NCBI GenBank assembly: GCA_022494885.1
Contig: JAGVSM010003771.1
Location: 124,001-188,000, forward strand
Length of the DNA stretch: 64,000 bases
Direction: 5' to 3'
Source: Micrasema longulum
Taxonomy: Eukaryota > Arthropoda > Insecta > Trichoptera > Brachycentridae
Part shown: positions 31,577 through 40,649 of the stretch, piece by piece
Layout: every line of letters begins with the position of its first letter
How positions within the stretch are numbered: the first letter of the stretch is position 1
Program-made: the position numbers and the translations under genes
The notes under the pieces: generated by a model
What the model was told of the DNA's origin: nothing
The model's database searches: none
Seen by the model: only the letters and a program-made list of their open reading frames with translations

Positions 31577-31619
31577 TTCGTTTGAAAATGCCCTTACAAG
31601 GCGAAACAATTGTCACGAA
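31577..31619 (+). ncRNA. Hammerhead-ribozyme-like motif downstream of a Penelope-like tail
   Basis: Outer helix TTCGT/ACGAA is perfect. Box TTGAAAA (consensus CTGAAGA), then T, stem II GCC/GGC with loop CTTACAA, then GAAAC, loop AATT, and GTC. The inner helix is AC/GT. All three helices and the cleavage triplet are in place; only the first box is damaged. Confidence 0.55.
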
Positions 31620-32233
31620 ATTTCTGTTTTTATATTTGTAAAAATAAAATAAAGTGTTCAGTAGACATTAATAAGTGTTTAATTTCTAAAATTTTACGTT
31701 TAAATACGGAGTTCTACAACATAAACACCAAATCAATTAATAAATGAAAGTGTTTATCGAACCAAGACTAGTTTGTGAAAGTGTGTAATAATGTTGTGAA
31801 TAAATTTCAACGAAAAAATCTAAAATGTTACCCTTGAAACACAAATTTTTTCGTATGTGTCTTAAGAATTAGTATATTTATTTCAAAAAAGTATAATATA
31901 ATTAAATATTTATATTAAGAAGCTGGAAGATATTACTTTTAGGAATAAGCCCGCTACAGTACTCATTTTTTGTACTTGAAGTTTTTAATTAATATATTTA
32001 TTAATATTTTTCGCAATTTTTCATCATTGCAGGATCAAATACATCGCACGTGTTAATTCCGAGACCTTTGAGAGTTTTTAGCGTCTAGCTTAGATGAAAC
32101 AAAAATAATGCGTAAAATATCATGGATGGAAAGAAAATTAAGAGAGAAAAAGTTATATAATGCATGAAAAAAAAGGTAAGCACAATTAAGAAATGAAAGT
32201 TAGAGTGCTTCAGATATTTTAAGTGAAGAGAAA
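31620..32233. other. Unassigned; probably Penelope-like flank and old LINE
   Basis: No open frame of interest. The last 130 bp may be the degraded upstream part of the LINE at 32234. Confidence 0.35.
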
Positions 32234-32440
32234 AGTACAAAATGGTCAGTTTCATATTTCAAGAAAAAGTTGAAGGAAAACGCAGTGTAGGAAAAAGACG
32301 TATTTCCCGGCTTAAAAGCTTACGAGAGTAGTTTCACTGTAGTTCCAAATCCTTATTCAAAACGGATGCGGACAAAAGGGAAATTGCCATTATGATAGTT
32401 AACTTCCAACGTGGATTACCACCAGAAGAAAAAGACTAGA
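32234..32440 (+). mobile_element. LINE ORF2 C-terminus
   Basis: IFQEKVEGKRSVGKRRISRL then KSLRE, one stop, FHCSSKSLFKTDADKREIAI and MIVNFQRGLPPEEKD with a stop at 32439. The G-K-R-x-x-G-R-R-x-x-S-W-L block and a DK-R-E-I-A terminus match the common invertebrate LINE type also seen at 40125-40448. One internal stop. Confidence 0.7.
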
Positions 32441-32744
32441 AAAACTAAATAAACGACCATACTGCATGTTAATAATTCACATAATATAAATAGTTGACCA
32501 AAAGATAGTTGGATAAAATGTTTACCCTCATACAGGCCATGCATTTGTGGGTCTTTTTTTGTGTTTTTGTGATATTTTTTTGGTATTTGTAACTTTTGTT
32601 TACCTATTGTAAAATGCTAAGAAAAATTAACTATAAAGAAAAAAAATACATATTTTTATTGTATTTTCCAACACCGTAGACCGGAAACAAAACATTATAT
32701 AAAATTTCTTATTATTCTACGAATTGGGATAAAATTCATTTGTG

Positions 32745-33010
32745 ATAAAAATCCGCCAAATGTGTAATCATCTTTTCTGTGTAGTACTGATTGAAAACAC
32801 CGTGTATATATTTTTAGTAAATTATATGTTATACCGAAAATATTCGCCAATTAAAAATTAAATGAACACATGATTGAAAGACGTCACTCCCCATTATGTA
32901 CACAAGAATGGTTTTTTCTTTTACGTAATTGGAAACGTTAATGTAAATATATGCGTTAAATTTAAATAAAATTAGTGTTAAGTTGTAATATAAACATGAT
33001 TGCATACTTA
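32745..33010 (+). mobile_element. LINE 3' untranslated region fragment
   Basis: TACTGATTGAAAACACCGTG, ACGTCACTCCCCATTATGTA and TTACGTAATTGGAAACGTTA follow the order at 26690-26850. Coding part absent. Confidence 0.6.
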
Positions 33011-33167
33011 TATTTATTTCTCAATTAAAAAAATATTACCATGCGGAGTTATTTATTGTTTATTTATTGTGTATGCAGATAATTTTACTCCTTTTTAAAA
33101 TTTGGTAAGGTATTCAAAATAAAACACTATTATTGGATATAATTCTACATTATTTTTTTAACAATAA

Positions 33168-33206
33168 ATGTGACACGTTTTGTCTTGTTGCGACATTATC
33201 AAACTA
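33168..33206 (-). ncRNA. Hammerhead-ribozyme-like motif, degraded
   Basis: The minus strand reads TTGATAA, T, stem II GTC/GAC with loop GCAACAA, then AAAACGTGTCACA. Both core boxes carry changes. Confidence 0.35.
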
Positions 33207-33267
33207 ACTTCAATATTTTAAAAGTGTCCTTATATACAAACAATAACTGCTAATAAACGCAGCGTAT

Positions 33268-33452
33268 TTTTTGTTACGTGACGGTAAGATGATCAGTTTT
33301 ACGCTTAAAGTACCATTTCGGAACTATGTAGTATTCTAGTGTGAAAACACCGTTTGAAATAAATATTTCATATCAACCATGTCGGGAATCGAATCCGAAA
33401 CCTCTTGCATGGTAAGTATACGCGCTGACCATTACACCGCGGCCGACGAATG
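33268..33452 (-). mobile_element. SINE-G copy
   Basis: GATCAGTTTTACGCTTAAAG, CATATCAACCATGTCGGGAA, CCTCTTGCATGGTAAG and GCGCTGACCATTACACCGCG (plus strand) give the reversed body and complete tRNA-Gly-like head. Confidence 0.7.
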
Positions 33453-33487
33453 AAATAATTACCTAGTCAATATGCAACATGTTAGTG

Positions 33488-33975
33488 TTAACACTTTGAG
33501 CACCGGCATAGAATTTACCCTGCTCCCGGCCCATTTTTGTGAAATTTCCTGCTTTGTGAAGGGTTTCTTAAAAGTGTCATAATTATAAAAATACTGGATT
33601 TAATAAATTGAAACTTCTCATATTTATTTGAAACAATTTGATACATTTTTGTATGATAGTTTTGCCTACATTGACCTTTCTGGAGAGCCACACATATATA
33701 GAGCAATGTTCGCACATATACAGGGTCTCACTCCTTTTTTTGTGCTTTGTATCCCGGAGCCGAATAAACACGTGATTATAAAAACAACGCGTTGTGTCTC
33801 GGTCCCGCGTTTTCACGTAGTTTACCAGCAGCAAAAAAATACTAATAAACGTCACTAGATGTCAACAAAATGCACTTTTTTAGACAGCTGGTAAACCACG
33901 TGAAAACATGGGACCGGGACACAACGCGTGGTAATTCAATCACGTGTTTACACGGCTCCGTGTACAAAGTGTTAT
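33488..33975. mobile_element. TTAA-flanked, piggyBac-like non-autonomous element (copy 1)
   Basis: It begins TTAACACTTTGAGCACCGG and ends ACAAAGTGTTAT, so the termini are partial inverse complements. A large internal inverted repeat pairs GGAGCCGAATAAACACGTGA (33757) with TCACGTGTTTACACGGCTCC (to 33960), around GTCCCG/CGGGAC boxes. TTAA at the left matches piggyBac target choice; the right site reads TTAT. No transposase. Copy 2 at 46158 has TTAA at both ends. Confidence 0.6.
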
Positions 33976-34064
33976 TACTTTCAATACAATGAAAATAACT
34001 TGCTTTTGGAAAATATACTCATCAACAAACATTGAGTTAGATAAGTAAATGGATTAATAAATAT

Positions 34065-34800
34065 AAAAAAAACGTTCCCTCAACCTGCGGCCAGTTGGCA
34101 TATTATTTTATTATTTTTATTTTTGCACCACAACAGGCCAGGAGGCCCAATTACAGTGGTGAATTACATCACAGAACACCCAGGCTTGAGAAAAATCACG
34201 TTTTAATTTTTGTGTTCTCACCGGGAATTGAACCCGGAACCTTCCGTCTGTGAGTCAAGCGTCATGACCACTACACCACGGAGGCCGCCATATATTTGAT
34301 AGAACGGACTTTAGTCTGTTGCGAGTAATCGTCGGTTGCTTTCGAATTGTTATCTTTTCGCAATTATTAAAATGCTTACATGTACGCTAAGATGCTGCAC
34401 AAATCTATCTCTAAAAGCGATGGTATAACCTTTCATCCGTAAGTAATGTTCTTATTTTGATCTATACCCGCATAAAATAGCTATTCCAATAACAAAAAAC
34501 GTCTTATTACTATGTTACGAATTCGTGAGTTATCACTTGTCTCTGTCCCGCTCAGTGGGCGAATAGAAAAACGACAAAGGTGACGCGTATGCGGAACAGA
34601 GCGACATACTGATTAGAAGTAGACCGATGTAAACAGTCCGCGCTTTTTACTGAACTACGTGTTTTGCTTGCCAAAGTCAACGTGATATGACGTAACGACA
34701 CTTGCTCCCTCCGTTGGTCGTTACCTTTCCAATAGAGAACATTTTTTAGCTCGGATTTGAATGGAGTGTCATCTCTATATATATTATTATATCTCAATGT
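34065..34800 (+). repeat. Dispersed repeat R7, copy 1 (split by SINE-V)
   Basis: Boxes CTGCGGCCAGTTGGCATAT, GTAAGTAATGTTCTTATTTT, GACGCGTATGCGGAAC, CGTGTTTTGCTTGCCAAAGT and TAGCTCGGATTTG occur in the same order at 51600-52490. SINE-V at 34112-34290 interrupts copy 1; SINE-5 interrupts copy 2. No protein motif was found; class unknown. Confidence 0.6.
34112..34290 (-). mobile_element. SINE-V, full-length copy in R7
   Basis: Plus-strand order GCACCACAACAGGCCAGGAG, AACACCCAGGCTTGAG, CACCGGGAATTGAACCCGG and ACACCACGGAGGCCGCC. This is an almost exact reverse of 35758-35944. Confidence 0.75.
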
Positions 34801-35244
34801 AAAGTAATTGAAAAAAGCAAACGAAGCAACGACGCTATTTTTCAGTACTTTAACAATGCTTTACCTCCAAAACCGTGGCATTTTATCTCACGTTTAAAAT
34901 GCTTAAATAAATCGTTCAACTGTTTAAAATTCCAAAGGATTCCGAAACCAATTTCGTTTCACATCTCACTGCGGTTAAACTAATCTTTGTTAATCCTTTT
35001 TGTCGCTGAAAATTTTAGTACAACCCTTGTCTCAGACCATTTATCTACCCGCCTAAGCGAAATAAATTTGTTTTATTGACAAAACAATTTGTGGACGAAA
35101 TATAATCAATTCAAAAAAGGTGGAATCGCTTAGACGCGTTGACATTGGGCCGCCAGGTCAGGCATTCCGCGTCGTACTGACCGCCGACCGTCGACCTTAT
35201 AGAACGTTCCAGAAACACATCAGCAACGCGAGATTAATTTTTGT
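34801..35244. other. Unassigned, moderately CpG-containing
   Basis: No gene. 35120-35215 is richer in CpG (GGGCCGCCAGGTCAGG, GCGTCGTACTGACCGCC) than its surroundings. It may extend the R7 repeat or be unique. Confidence 0.3.
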
Positions 35245-36270
35245 ACAAAACTACTACTACTACTACCATCACGCCATTTCCCCGTAAGGTAAAGCAGAAA
35301 GAATGGACCGTCACACACGTCTTCCACATTCATACATCTTGTCATACATGCCCTTCGGTTTTGTCTGCTTTTGACATTAACAGACTTTGGTTTATCTGAT
35401 AATGCCACGTCTTTCTTGGTCATCCTCGTCTCACGTTATCGTTCATTTTCGCCATATATACATGTTTTACTATTCTTTCGTCGTCCATTCGTTCTACGTG
35501 ACCAAACCATCCAGAGACCCTTTCTTAATCTTATCAATTATACTTGACTCAGATTTACACTCTCGCCTGATTTCCTCATTTGTAACCCTGTCATACATTT
35601 ATTTCCCACACATTTGTCTAAGAGATTGCATTTTAACCGCGTTCACTCGGCTTTCATCCTTCCTCTGCCAGTTCCATGTTTCACTTCTATACATAAGTGT
35701 TGAGACTTAAACTCCGTTGTGCACTGCCAGTTTAGCTTCGACTGACATATTCTTATTAGGCGGCCTCCGTGGTGTAGTGGCCAAGACGCTTGACTCACAG
35801 ACGAAAGGTTCCGGGTTCGATTCCCGGTGAGAACACAAAAAATAAAATGTGATTTTTCTCAAGCCTGGGTGTTCTGTAATGTAATTCACCACTGTTTTGG
35901 GCCTCTTGGCCTGTTGTGGTGCAAAAATAAATAAATAAATAAATTAGCAATTATTGTGCTTAGTGCTCCGTTCATTTTGTTGCCCGCATTCACTCTCCTT
36001 TCAACATCTTTTTTTACTCTTCCATCTCTTAAAAACATTCTTCCCAGATACATAAATTCTTCTGCTTGTTCGAAATATTCGTTGTTTATTTTTATTATGA
36101 AGTCAGTAACCTCACTATCTCTTTCAAATACCATAACTTTTGACTTACTTTCGTTCATCGCCAATTCGCTCTCCAGGCATACATCATACATTCTCGAGAC
36201 TGTTTGTTGCAAATCATCCTTGCTGCTTGCTAACAGAACTGCATCATCAGCATACAACAAGATATTGTAA
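35245..36270 (-). mobile_element. RTE-like LINE, reverse transcriptase active site to 3' end
   Basis: The minus strand starts LLYADDAVLLASSKDDLQQT, containing the catalytic YADD. It continues SELAMNESKSKVMVFERDSE, EEFMYLGRMFLRDGRVKKDV and VNAGNKMNGALS, then (after a SINE-V insertion at 35758-35944) NMSVEAKLAVHNGV. Broken remains of TLMYRSETWNW and a Q-x-R-R-G-I-I-R block follow, to the 3' end. The tail is five CTA units on the plus strand (35251-35265), a microsatellite end typical of RTE-like elements. 5'-truncated; frameshifts and stops after the SINE. Confidence 0.75.
35758..35944 (+). mobile_element. SINE-V, full-length reference copy
   Basis: Head GGCCTCCGTGGTGTAGTGG (A box) and GGTTCCGGGTTCGATTCCC (B box), about 75 bp, resembles tRNA-Val. 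The loop CTCACAG reads CAC, a valine anticodon. Body GCCTGGGTGTTCTG, CACCACTGTTTTGGGCC and TTGGCCTGTTGTGGTGC, then AAATAAATAAATAAATT as tail. It sits inside an RTE-like LINE. The paralogue at 22441 shows the empty site, giving an ATTA-sized duplication at most. Confidence 0.8.
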
Positions 36271-36784
36271 GAAAACCATTATGAATTGTTTTATTTGTAT
36301 TTATTTATTATACATTCCACAAAATAAACGTGTTGCCTTTTAAAAAAAACTAGAAAATCATATTTTATTGGTGACTCTTTCGTTAAAAGAGCTAAAATCT
36401 TCAGCAATTAGCGGCTAAACGCGGCTAGCTAAATTGTAAAGTTCTAAGTTTTGATAATATGACAAATCGTCGATTGGTCTTTTTAAAATACGGAGCTGCT
36501 TTTTATTTTGCTAGCCAATATGTATTCTGTCTCAAATAATAATTCGGCTGCGACATAAATATAACGCGTATTTTTAAAAAATATAAGTAATATTTTATGT
36601 ATTAAAAAAGGTTTTGACTTATAACATATTAATTTCAGAATTGTTGTTAATACCCAAACATATTTTTACTAACTAGATATTTATTTTGAACATTATCTTA
36701 TTACTTCATATAAAACATTAAACCTGCGTTGTACACAACTAAATATATAGGAACATTATTAAAAAATCACAAAGATAAACAAAC
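36271..36784. other. Unassigned AT-rich sequence
   Basis: Nothing recognised between two RTE-like LINE copies of the same orientation. Confidence 0.4.
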
Positions 36785-37235
36785 AAAATTAAACAAACCA
36801 TCACGCCGTTTCTCTGTAGAAGTAGGCAGAGAGGATATAACACCATATCACGCCGATTATTCCTACTTTTGACTAGTCCATCTTCAAGTATTTGATGGAA
36901 TTGATCGTGGCATGTCTTTCTCTGTCTTCCTCGTTTTCTGCATCCATCAACATTCGCATCATAGATCCTTTTGGCCGTTCTTTCCGAACCAACGCAGCAC
37001 CCCTTTCTTGATTCTGTCGATAATGCATGTCTCAGCCTTACACACTTCACGGATCTCGACATTTGTGCACCTATCATACATCGTTTTACCATACATTCGC
37101 CTGAGGGATCGCATTTCGACAGCATTCAATCTACTTTCATCATTATTTTTCTAATTCCATACTTCGCTCCCATACATTAGAGTTGGCACTAGAACTCCGC
37201 TGTGAACTGCTATGCTAGTTTAGCCTCCTGCAATA
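36785..37235 (-). mobile_element. RTE-like LINE 3' end
   Basis: The minus strand gives, over shifting frames, a GVLVPTLMYGSE-type block, then ESRLNAVEMRSLRRMYGK, MYDRCTNVEIREVCKAE, IIDRIKKGVLRWFG and later RKRGRQRKTCHDQFHQILED. It ends at ATGGTTTGTTTAATTTTG. This is the same segment as the 3' half of 35245-36270. Stops and shifts show it is dead. Confidence 0.75.
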
Positions 37236-37440
37236 AACTTCAACAACAAAGATAAAGTCCCTGAATATAGTTAATCAGGCATATAATTGTTTAATTGTAA
37301 TGATTGGGATTCAATCTTTGCTGTTAAAACTAAAATAATCTTTAATATTAGAGTAAAAGAACACTTAAGGTGCATAAATAAAATAAAAAACTGGATTCGC
37401 ACTCCATCTGACAGAAAATAATTATAAATTCAATAAAGTT

Positions 37441-37762
37441 CACTACTTAAACTAGCCAATGACCGCACAAGCTCTATGGATGCCTGGACTTCTATATTCC
37501 CTTCTCAACAGGCGCCGTAGCCCAGTTGGTTAGACGGCCAACTGTGAATCTGGCGTCGCGGGCTCGATTCCCGCCAGTTGCAAGAAAAAAAATCAAATAA
37601 ATATTTTTTCTCGATTGATCTGGTTATTGTGGTGTATTTTTCATTACTTTCTTCCATATTACATCTATCCCACCTGCTGACAAGCTTAAAAATAAAGCCT
37701 CAGCGGGTTATTCATTTAAAAATAAAAAAAAGGTTTTCCATCTCTTTTGTAATATGTTAAAC
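37441..37762 (-). repeat. Foldback repeat FB, one arm split by SINE-3
   Basis: CTTAAACTAGCCAATGACCG and GGATGCCTGGACTTCTATAT (to 37503) and, beyond the SINE, GGTTTTCCATCTCTTTTGTA (from 37733) are contiguous in intact FB arms. Confidence 0.6.
37505..37730 (+). mobile_element. SINE-3, full-length reference copy, inside FB
   Basis: Head GGCGCCGTAGCCCAGTTGG and GCGGGCTCGATTCCCGCC. Then an A-rich stretch, body TGGTTATTGTGGTGTATTTT and CACCTGCTGACAAGC, and a tail in AAAATAAAAAAAAGG. Four copies occur in the window; two of them (here and 49900) sit inside FB repeats. Confidence 0.75.
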
Positions 37763-38190
37763 TAAATACACCCAAATAATATATCTCTAAAAAACTACAT
37801 AATTCACAGATTAATTATTTTCATCCCTACTATGCAAATAGCATTCCGCTCGAAACGTGGAGATGCTTCCAGCTTCCCTGAGACTTTCTGGCAACTCATT
37901 AAACCTATAAATGAGATGGATATTGTATTTCTTTATCTTGTCCTGAACTTATAACGATATTTAAAACGTTTTTTATGCATATTATATTTATTGACATTTT
38001 TGCTTAAAAATATGATTAAAATATATATTTTTTTAAATCATTTCACTGTAATTTATATTTTATATTGTTATAATTTAATTATTATTGATAGTTAAAAATA
38101 ATTTATTGTTTTTTTTTTGATTCTCAGTTGTACGATATATGTATTATCATTGATTTTCTATATTTATATTTATTATTAAAATTTTATTTT
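37763..38190. other. Unassigned AT-rich sequence
   Basis: AGTTGGCAACTCATTAAACC-like text near 37890 may be a remnant LINE end, but it is too short to call. Otherwise nothing. Confidence 0.35.
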
Positions 38191-38348
38191 TCCTTCTTTT
38201 GTTGATTGCACATTTTTACAAATAATTTATTTAAATAACGTTTATTTTAGTATTTGTGGCTACTTAGGTTTTTTTTCCTTCTTTTGTTGATTGCACATTT
38301 TTACAAATAATTTATTTAAATAACGTTTATTTTAGTATTTGTGGCTAC
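38191..38348 (+). repeat. Identical 73-bp tandem duplication
   Basis: 38191-38263 and 38276-38348 are identical (start TCCTTCTTTTGTTGATTGC, end AGTATTTGTGGCTAC), period 85 bp. The identity implies a recent duplication, or an assembly artefact. Confidence 0.75.
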
Positions 38349-38394
38349 GTTTTTTTAATTTAATATATATTTAATATAGAGAAGTGTATTTTTG

Positions 38395-38595
38395 TGATTT
38401 TTTTTAGTAACAGAAATATTTGCGTTCTTATGATTTACCCAAATAATTAATTTTGAGGGCCATTTTCAACGAGTTGTAAATAGCTCACTAATAAAAAATG
38501 GAATCGAGTTGGGGTAGAATGGGATTCGAACCACGGACCTTTGGTCCATGAGTCCGAGACACTAGCAACAGGACCACATCCCGATTAAATTATAA
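38395..38595 (-). mobile_element. SINE-5, full-length copy
   Basis: Plus-strand order is a T-run, AAATATTTGCGTTCTTATGA, TTGAGGGCCATTTTCAACG, GAGTTGGGGTAGAATGGG, ATTCGAACCACGGACC (reverse B box), GTCCATGAGTCCGAGACAC and GGACCACATCCC. About 200 bp. It matches 51937-52129 along its whole length. Confidence 0.7.
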
Positions 38596-39344
38596 TTTGT
38601 CATTGTTATTAAATAAACAAATTAGGCATTATGTAATACTAAACTTTTACATACATTTCCGTTCAATGTATATTTTTACCCAAAACAACTGAAGCGTGTT
38701 TATCCTTATGTACCTATATTTTTGTACTTAAATAAATCACAAGCCTCAATAATCAATTCTAAAAAATTACTTTATAAGGATAAGCATTTTCCAATTCAAA
38801 ATTAAAATAACAACTGATTTTAATGATTTTGGATTTCAGAGCAAAATTAATTAATTTCTTCAATAATCGGTTTCGCGCATGTCTGCAATAGCGAATATAT
38901 TCACAGCTGAAAAATTATTGCAAGATAAGTAATTTTCTCCAGATGTACGGTATGGGCTAAGTGGTACTAATATAGAGAATATGTACCGGAGAAAATTTCA
39001 TTTTCGCTAGAATTCATGGATGGCTTCTTTTTCCATCTCATTGGAATTTTCTATCGGAAATTCCGCTACTGCAGTACTGGAATTCAGAAAATAAATCGGC
39101 GAGTATCTTTTTTACGTGATTTGTTCGGGTTTCAATGTCGAAAAACGAATAAAAAATTAATCTATTGCAGATTTTTCTTTAGGGTAGTTGCGACGAATGG
39201 TCACACTTAAGGTAATCATTTTCAAATGAAAAAATGCCTTTTTAAAATTTTGTTTCAGAAAAATGCCTTTCATATTATTTCACGAAACTATAATTCAGAA
39301 ATCAATACAAAACATATGAACAAACTTATATGATTATTCTTTTT
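38596..39344. other. Unassigned AT-rich sequence
   Basis: Nothing recognised. Confidence 0.4.
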
Positions 39345-39452
39345 CTTTCTGTGCCATATCAAGTCTCCCCGACGTTGGCGATCACTCAACTGGAACAGTG
39401 CCTCAATCCCGCGCACTCCCGTCCAGTCGCGGATGTTTCTCAGCCAGGACAT
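39345..39452 (-). mobile_element. LINE ORF2 C-terminal fragment
   Basis: The minus strand reads SWLRNIRDWTGVRGIEALFQ, LSDRQRR and LIWHRKKK without a stop. S-W-L-x-N-I-R-x-W-T-G is the hallmark of the same LINE type as 40125-40448. Adjacent text GATCGCCAACGTCGGGG (minus strand) also occurs at the 3' end of the retroposon at 43655-44118. Confidence 0.7.
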
Positions 39453-39456
39453 CTGT

Positions 39457-39486
39457 CACATATATATATATATATATATATATATA
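39457..39486. repeat. (TA)n microsatellite
   Basis: About 15 TA units, between a LINE remnant and the CTTGCAGCTACA array. Confidence 0.85.
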
Positions 39487-40045
39487 GTTGGATAATTTAT
39501 ATAGCGCTGTTTTTGTGAAAATCACCTCAAAGGCGCTGTACAATTAATAAATATCCCAGTACGTCTTGCAGCTACAGAGTGCATGGACGGTTGGGATTCT
39601 AGTTCCTCGTTTTTAAATAAGATCATTCAAAAATTATAACAGATAGGAGCTAGATTACTGGACGTCTTGCAGCTACAGAGCGCATAGACAGTTAGAAATT
39701 TAGCCCCCATTTACACATTTTAAAAATTGACAAATAAATTTAGTGTATTAATGATGCTAAAAAAATAAAATAATAATATGAATAGTAAAACGGAGTAAGA
39801 TTACAACACGTCTTGCAGCTACTAAGCACATAGACGATTGGAATTCTAGACCCCATTTACAAAATGTGGGTATTTTAAAGTTAATATATGTAAGCTAGAT
39901 AACCAATCATCGTGCAGCTACAAAATGCATGGACGAGTAGAATTCCAGCAAAGTTAAAATGATATCAATAAATTAACAAAAAATAGAGCAAAGTTGTAAG
40001 TTTGTCAAGTGTTCATGCCAAGAAGTATGCAATAAAAAACTAAAT
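39487..40045 (+). repeat. Interspersed array with CTTGCAGCTACA boxes (copy 2)
   Basis: Leader TTATATAGCGCTGTTTTTGT and CACCTCAAAGGCGCTGTAC. Then four boxes: CGTCTTGCAGCTACAGAG near 39562 and 39662, CGTCTTGCAGCTACTAAG near 39809, and CGTGCAGCTACAAAATGC near 39910. Each is followed by a CATAGACGGTTGG-like phrase. Spacing is about 100-145 bp. The end has AAATAAATAAAT. Confidence 0.6.
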
Positions 40046-40124
40046 AAATAAATCACTGTATCAACTTCATGGTTAACAAAGGGTGATATATGTCCAAAAA
40101 GAATCTTTTCTAGACAGTAGGTAG

Positions 40125-40448
40125 ATACCGTCATCACGTGGCCCACTGGCTGCTTGATAATTTCTGGAAACGCACGTGTGTAGACTGGGGGATTATGCCT
40201 ATTGTTCCAACGACTTGGTGTCCATTTTGGTCACCTTCCAACTCAAGGCTTTCCCTCGATCTTTCCCATCGTGATCAGCTGTAGAAGCGCATATTTGCTT
40301 CCGCGCATGATATGGCCCAGATATGCGGGTTTTCTCTGTTTTATTGAGGACAGTAATTCTTTTTCGGCACTGGCTCGTCTCAACATTTCCACGTTGGTCA
40401 CTAAATCTGTCCACGGAATTATCAGCATTCGCCGGTGAAGCCACATTA
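40125..40448 (-). mobile_element. LINE ORF2 C-terminal region
   Basis: The minus strand gives MWLHRRMLIIPWTDLVTNVE, MLRRASAEKELLSSIKQRKP, AYLGHIMRGSKYALLQLI and MGKIEGKP. The M-W-x-x-R-R-M-L-x-I-P-W-T-D and Y-L-G-H-(I/V)-x-R-x-x-K-Y blocks define a common invertebrate LINE C-terminus. Frame is lost after the last block. Confidence 0.75.
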
Positions 40449-40649
40449 TATGATTATGATTATTTCATTAGTTTGGATAGATTTTTTCAATAGATCTTTT
40501 TTTTTACAATTTGTAGAAGTAAACGTTTTCAAAAGAAAAGTTGAAATTTAACTGTAACCAAAATCCCCGTAACTGATTGAATATTCAATTTATTTATAGA
40601 GACTAAAGATAAAGCGTAGGATATATAAATAATGTATGATTCAAATATT

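Noticed and set aside
35387..36270. Plus-strand frames of about 105 codons
   Set aside because: They are the antisense of the RTE-like LINE coding strand.
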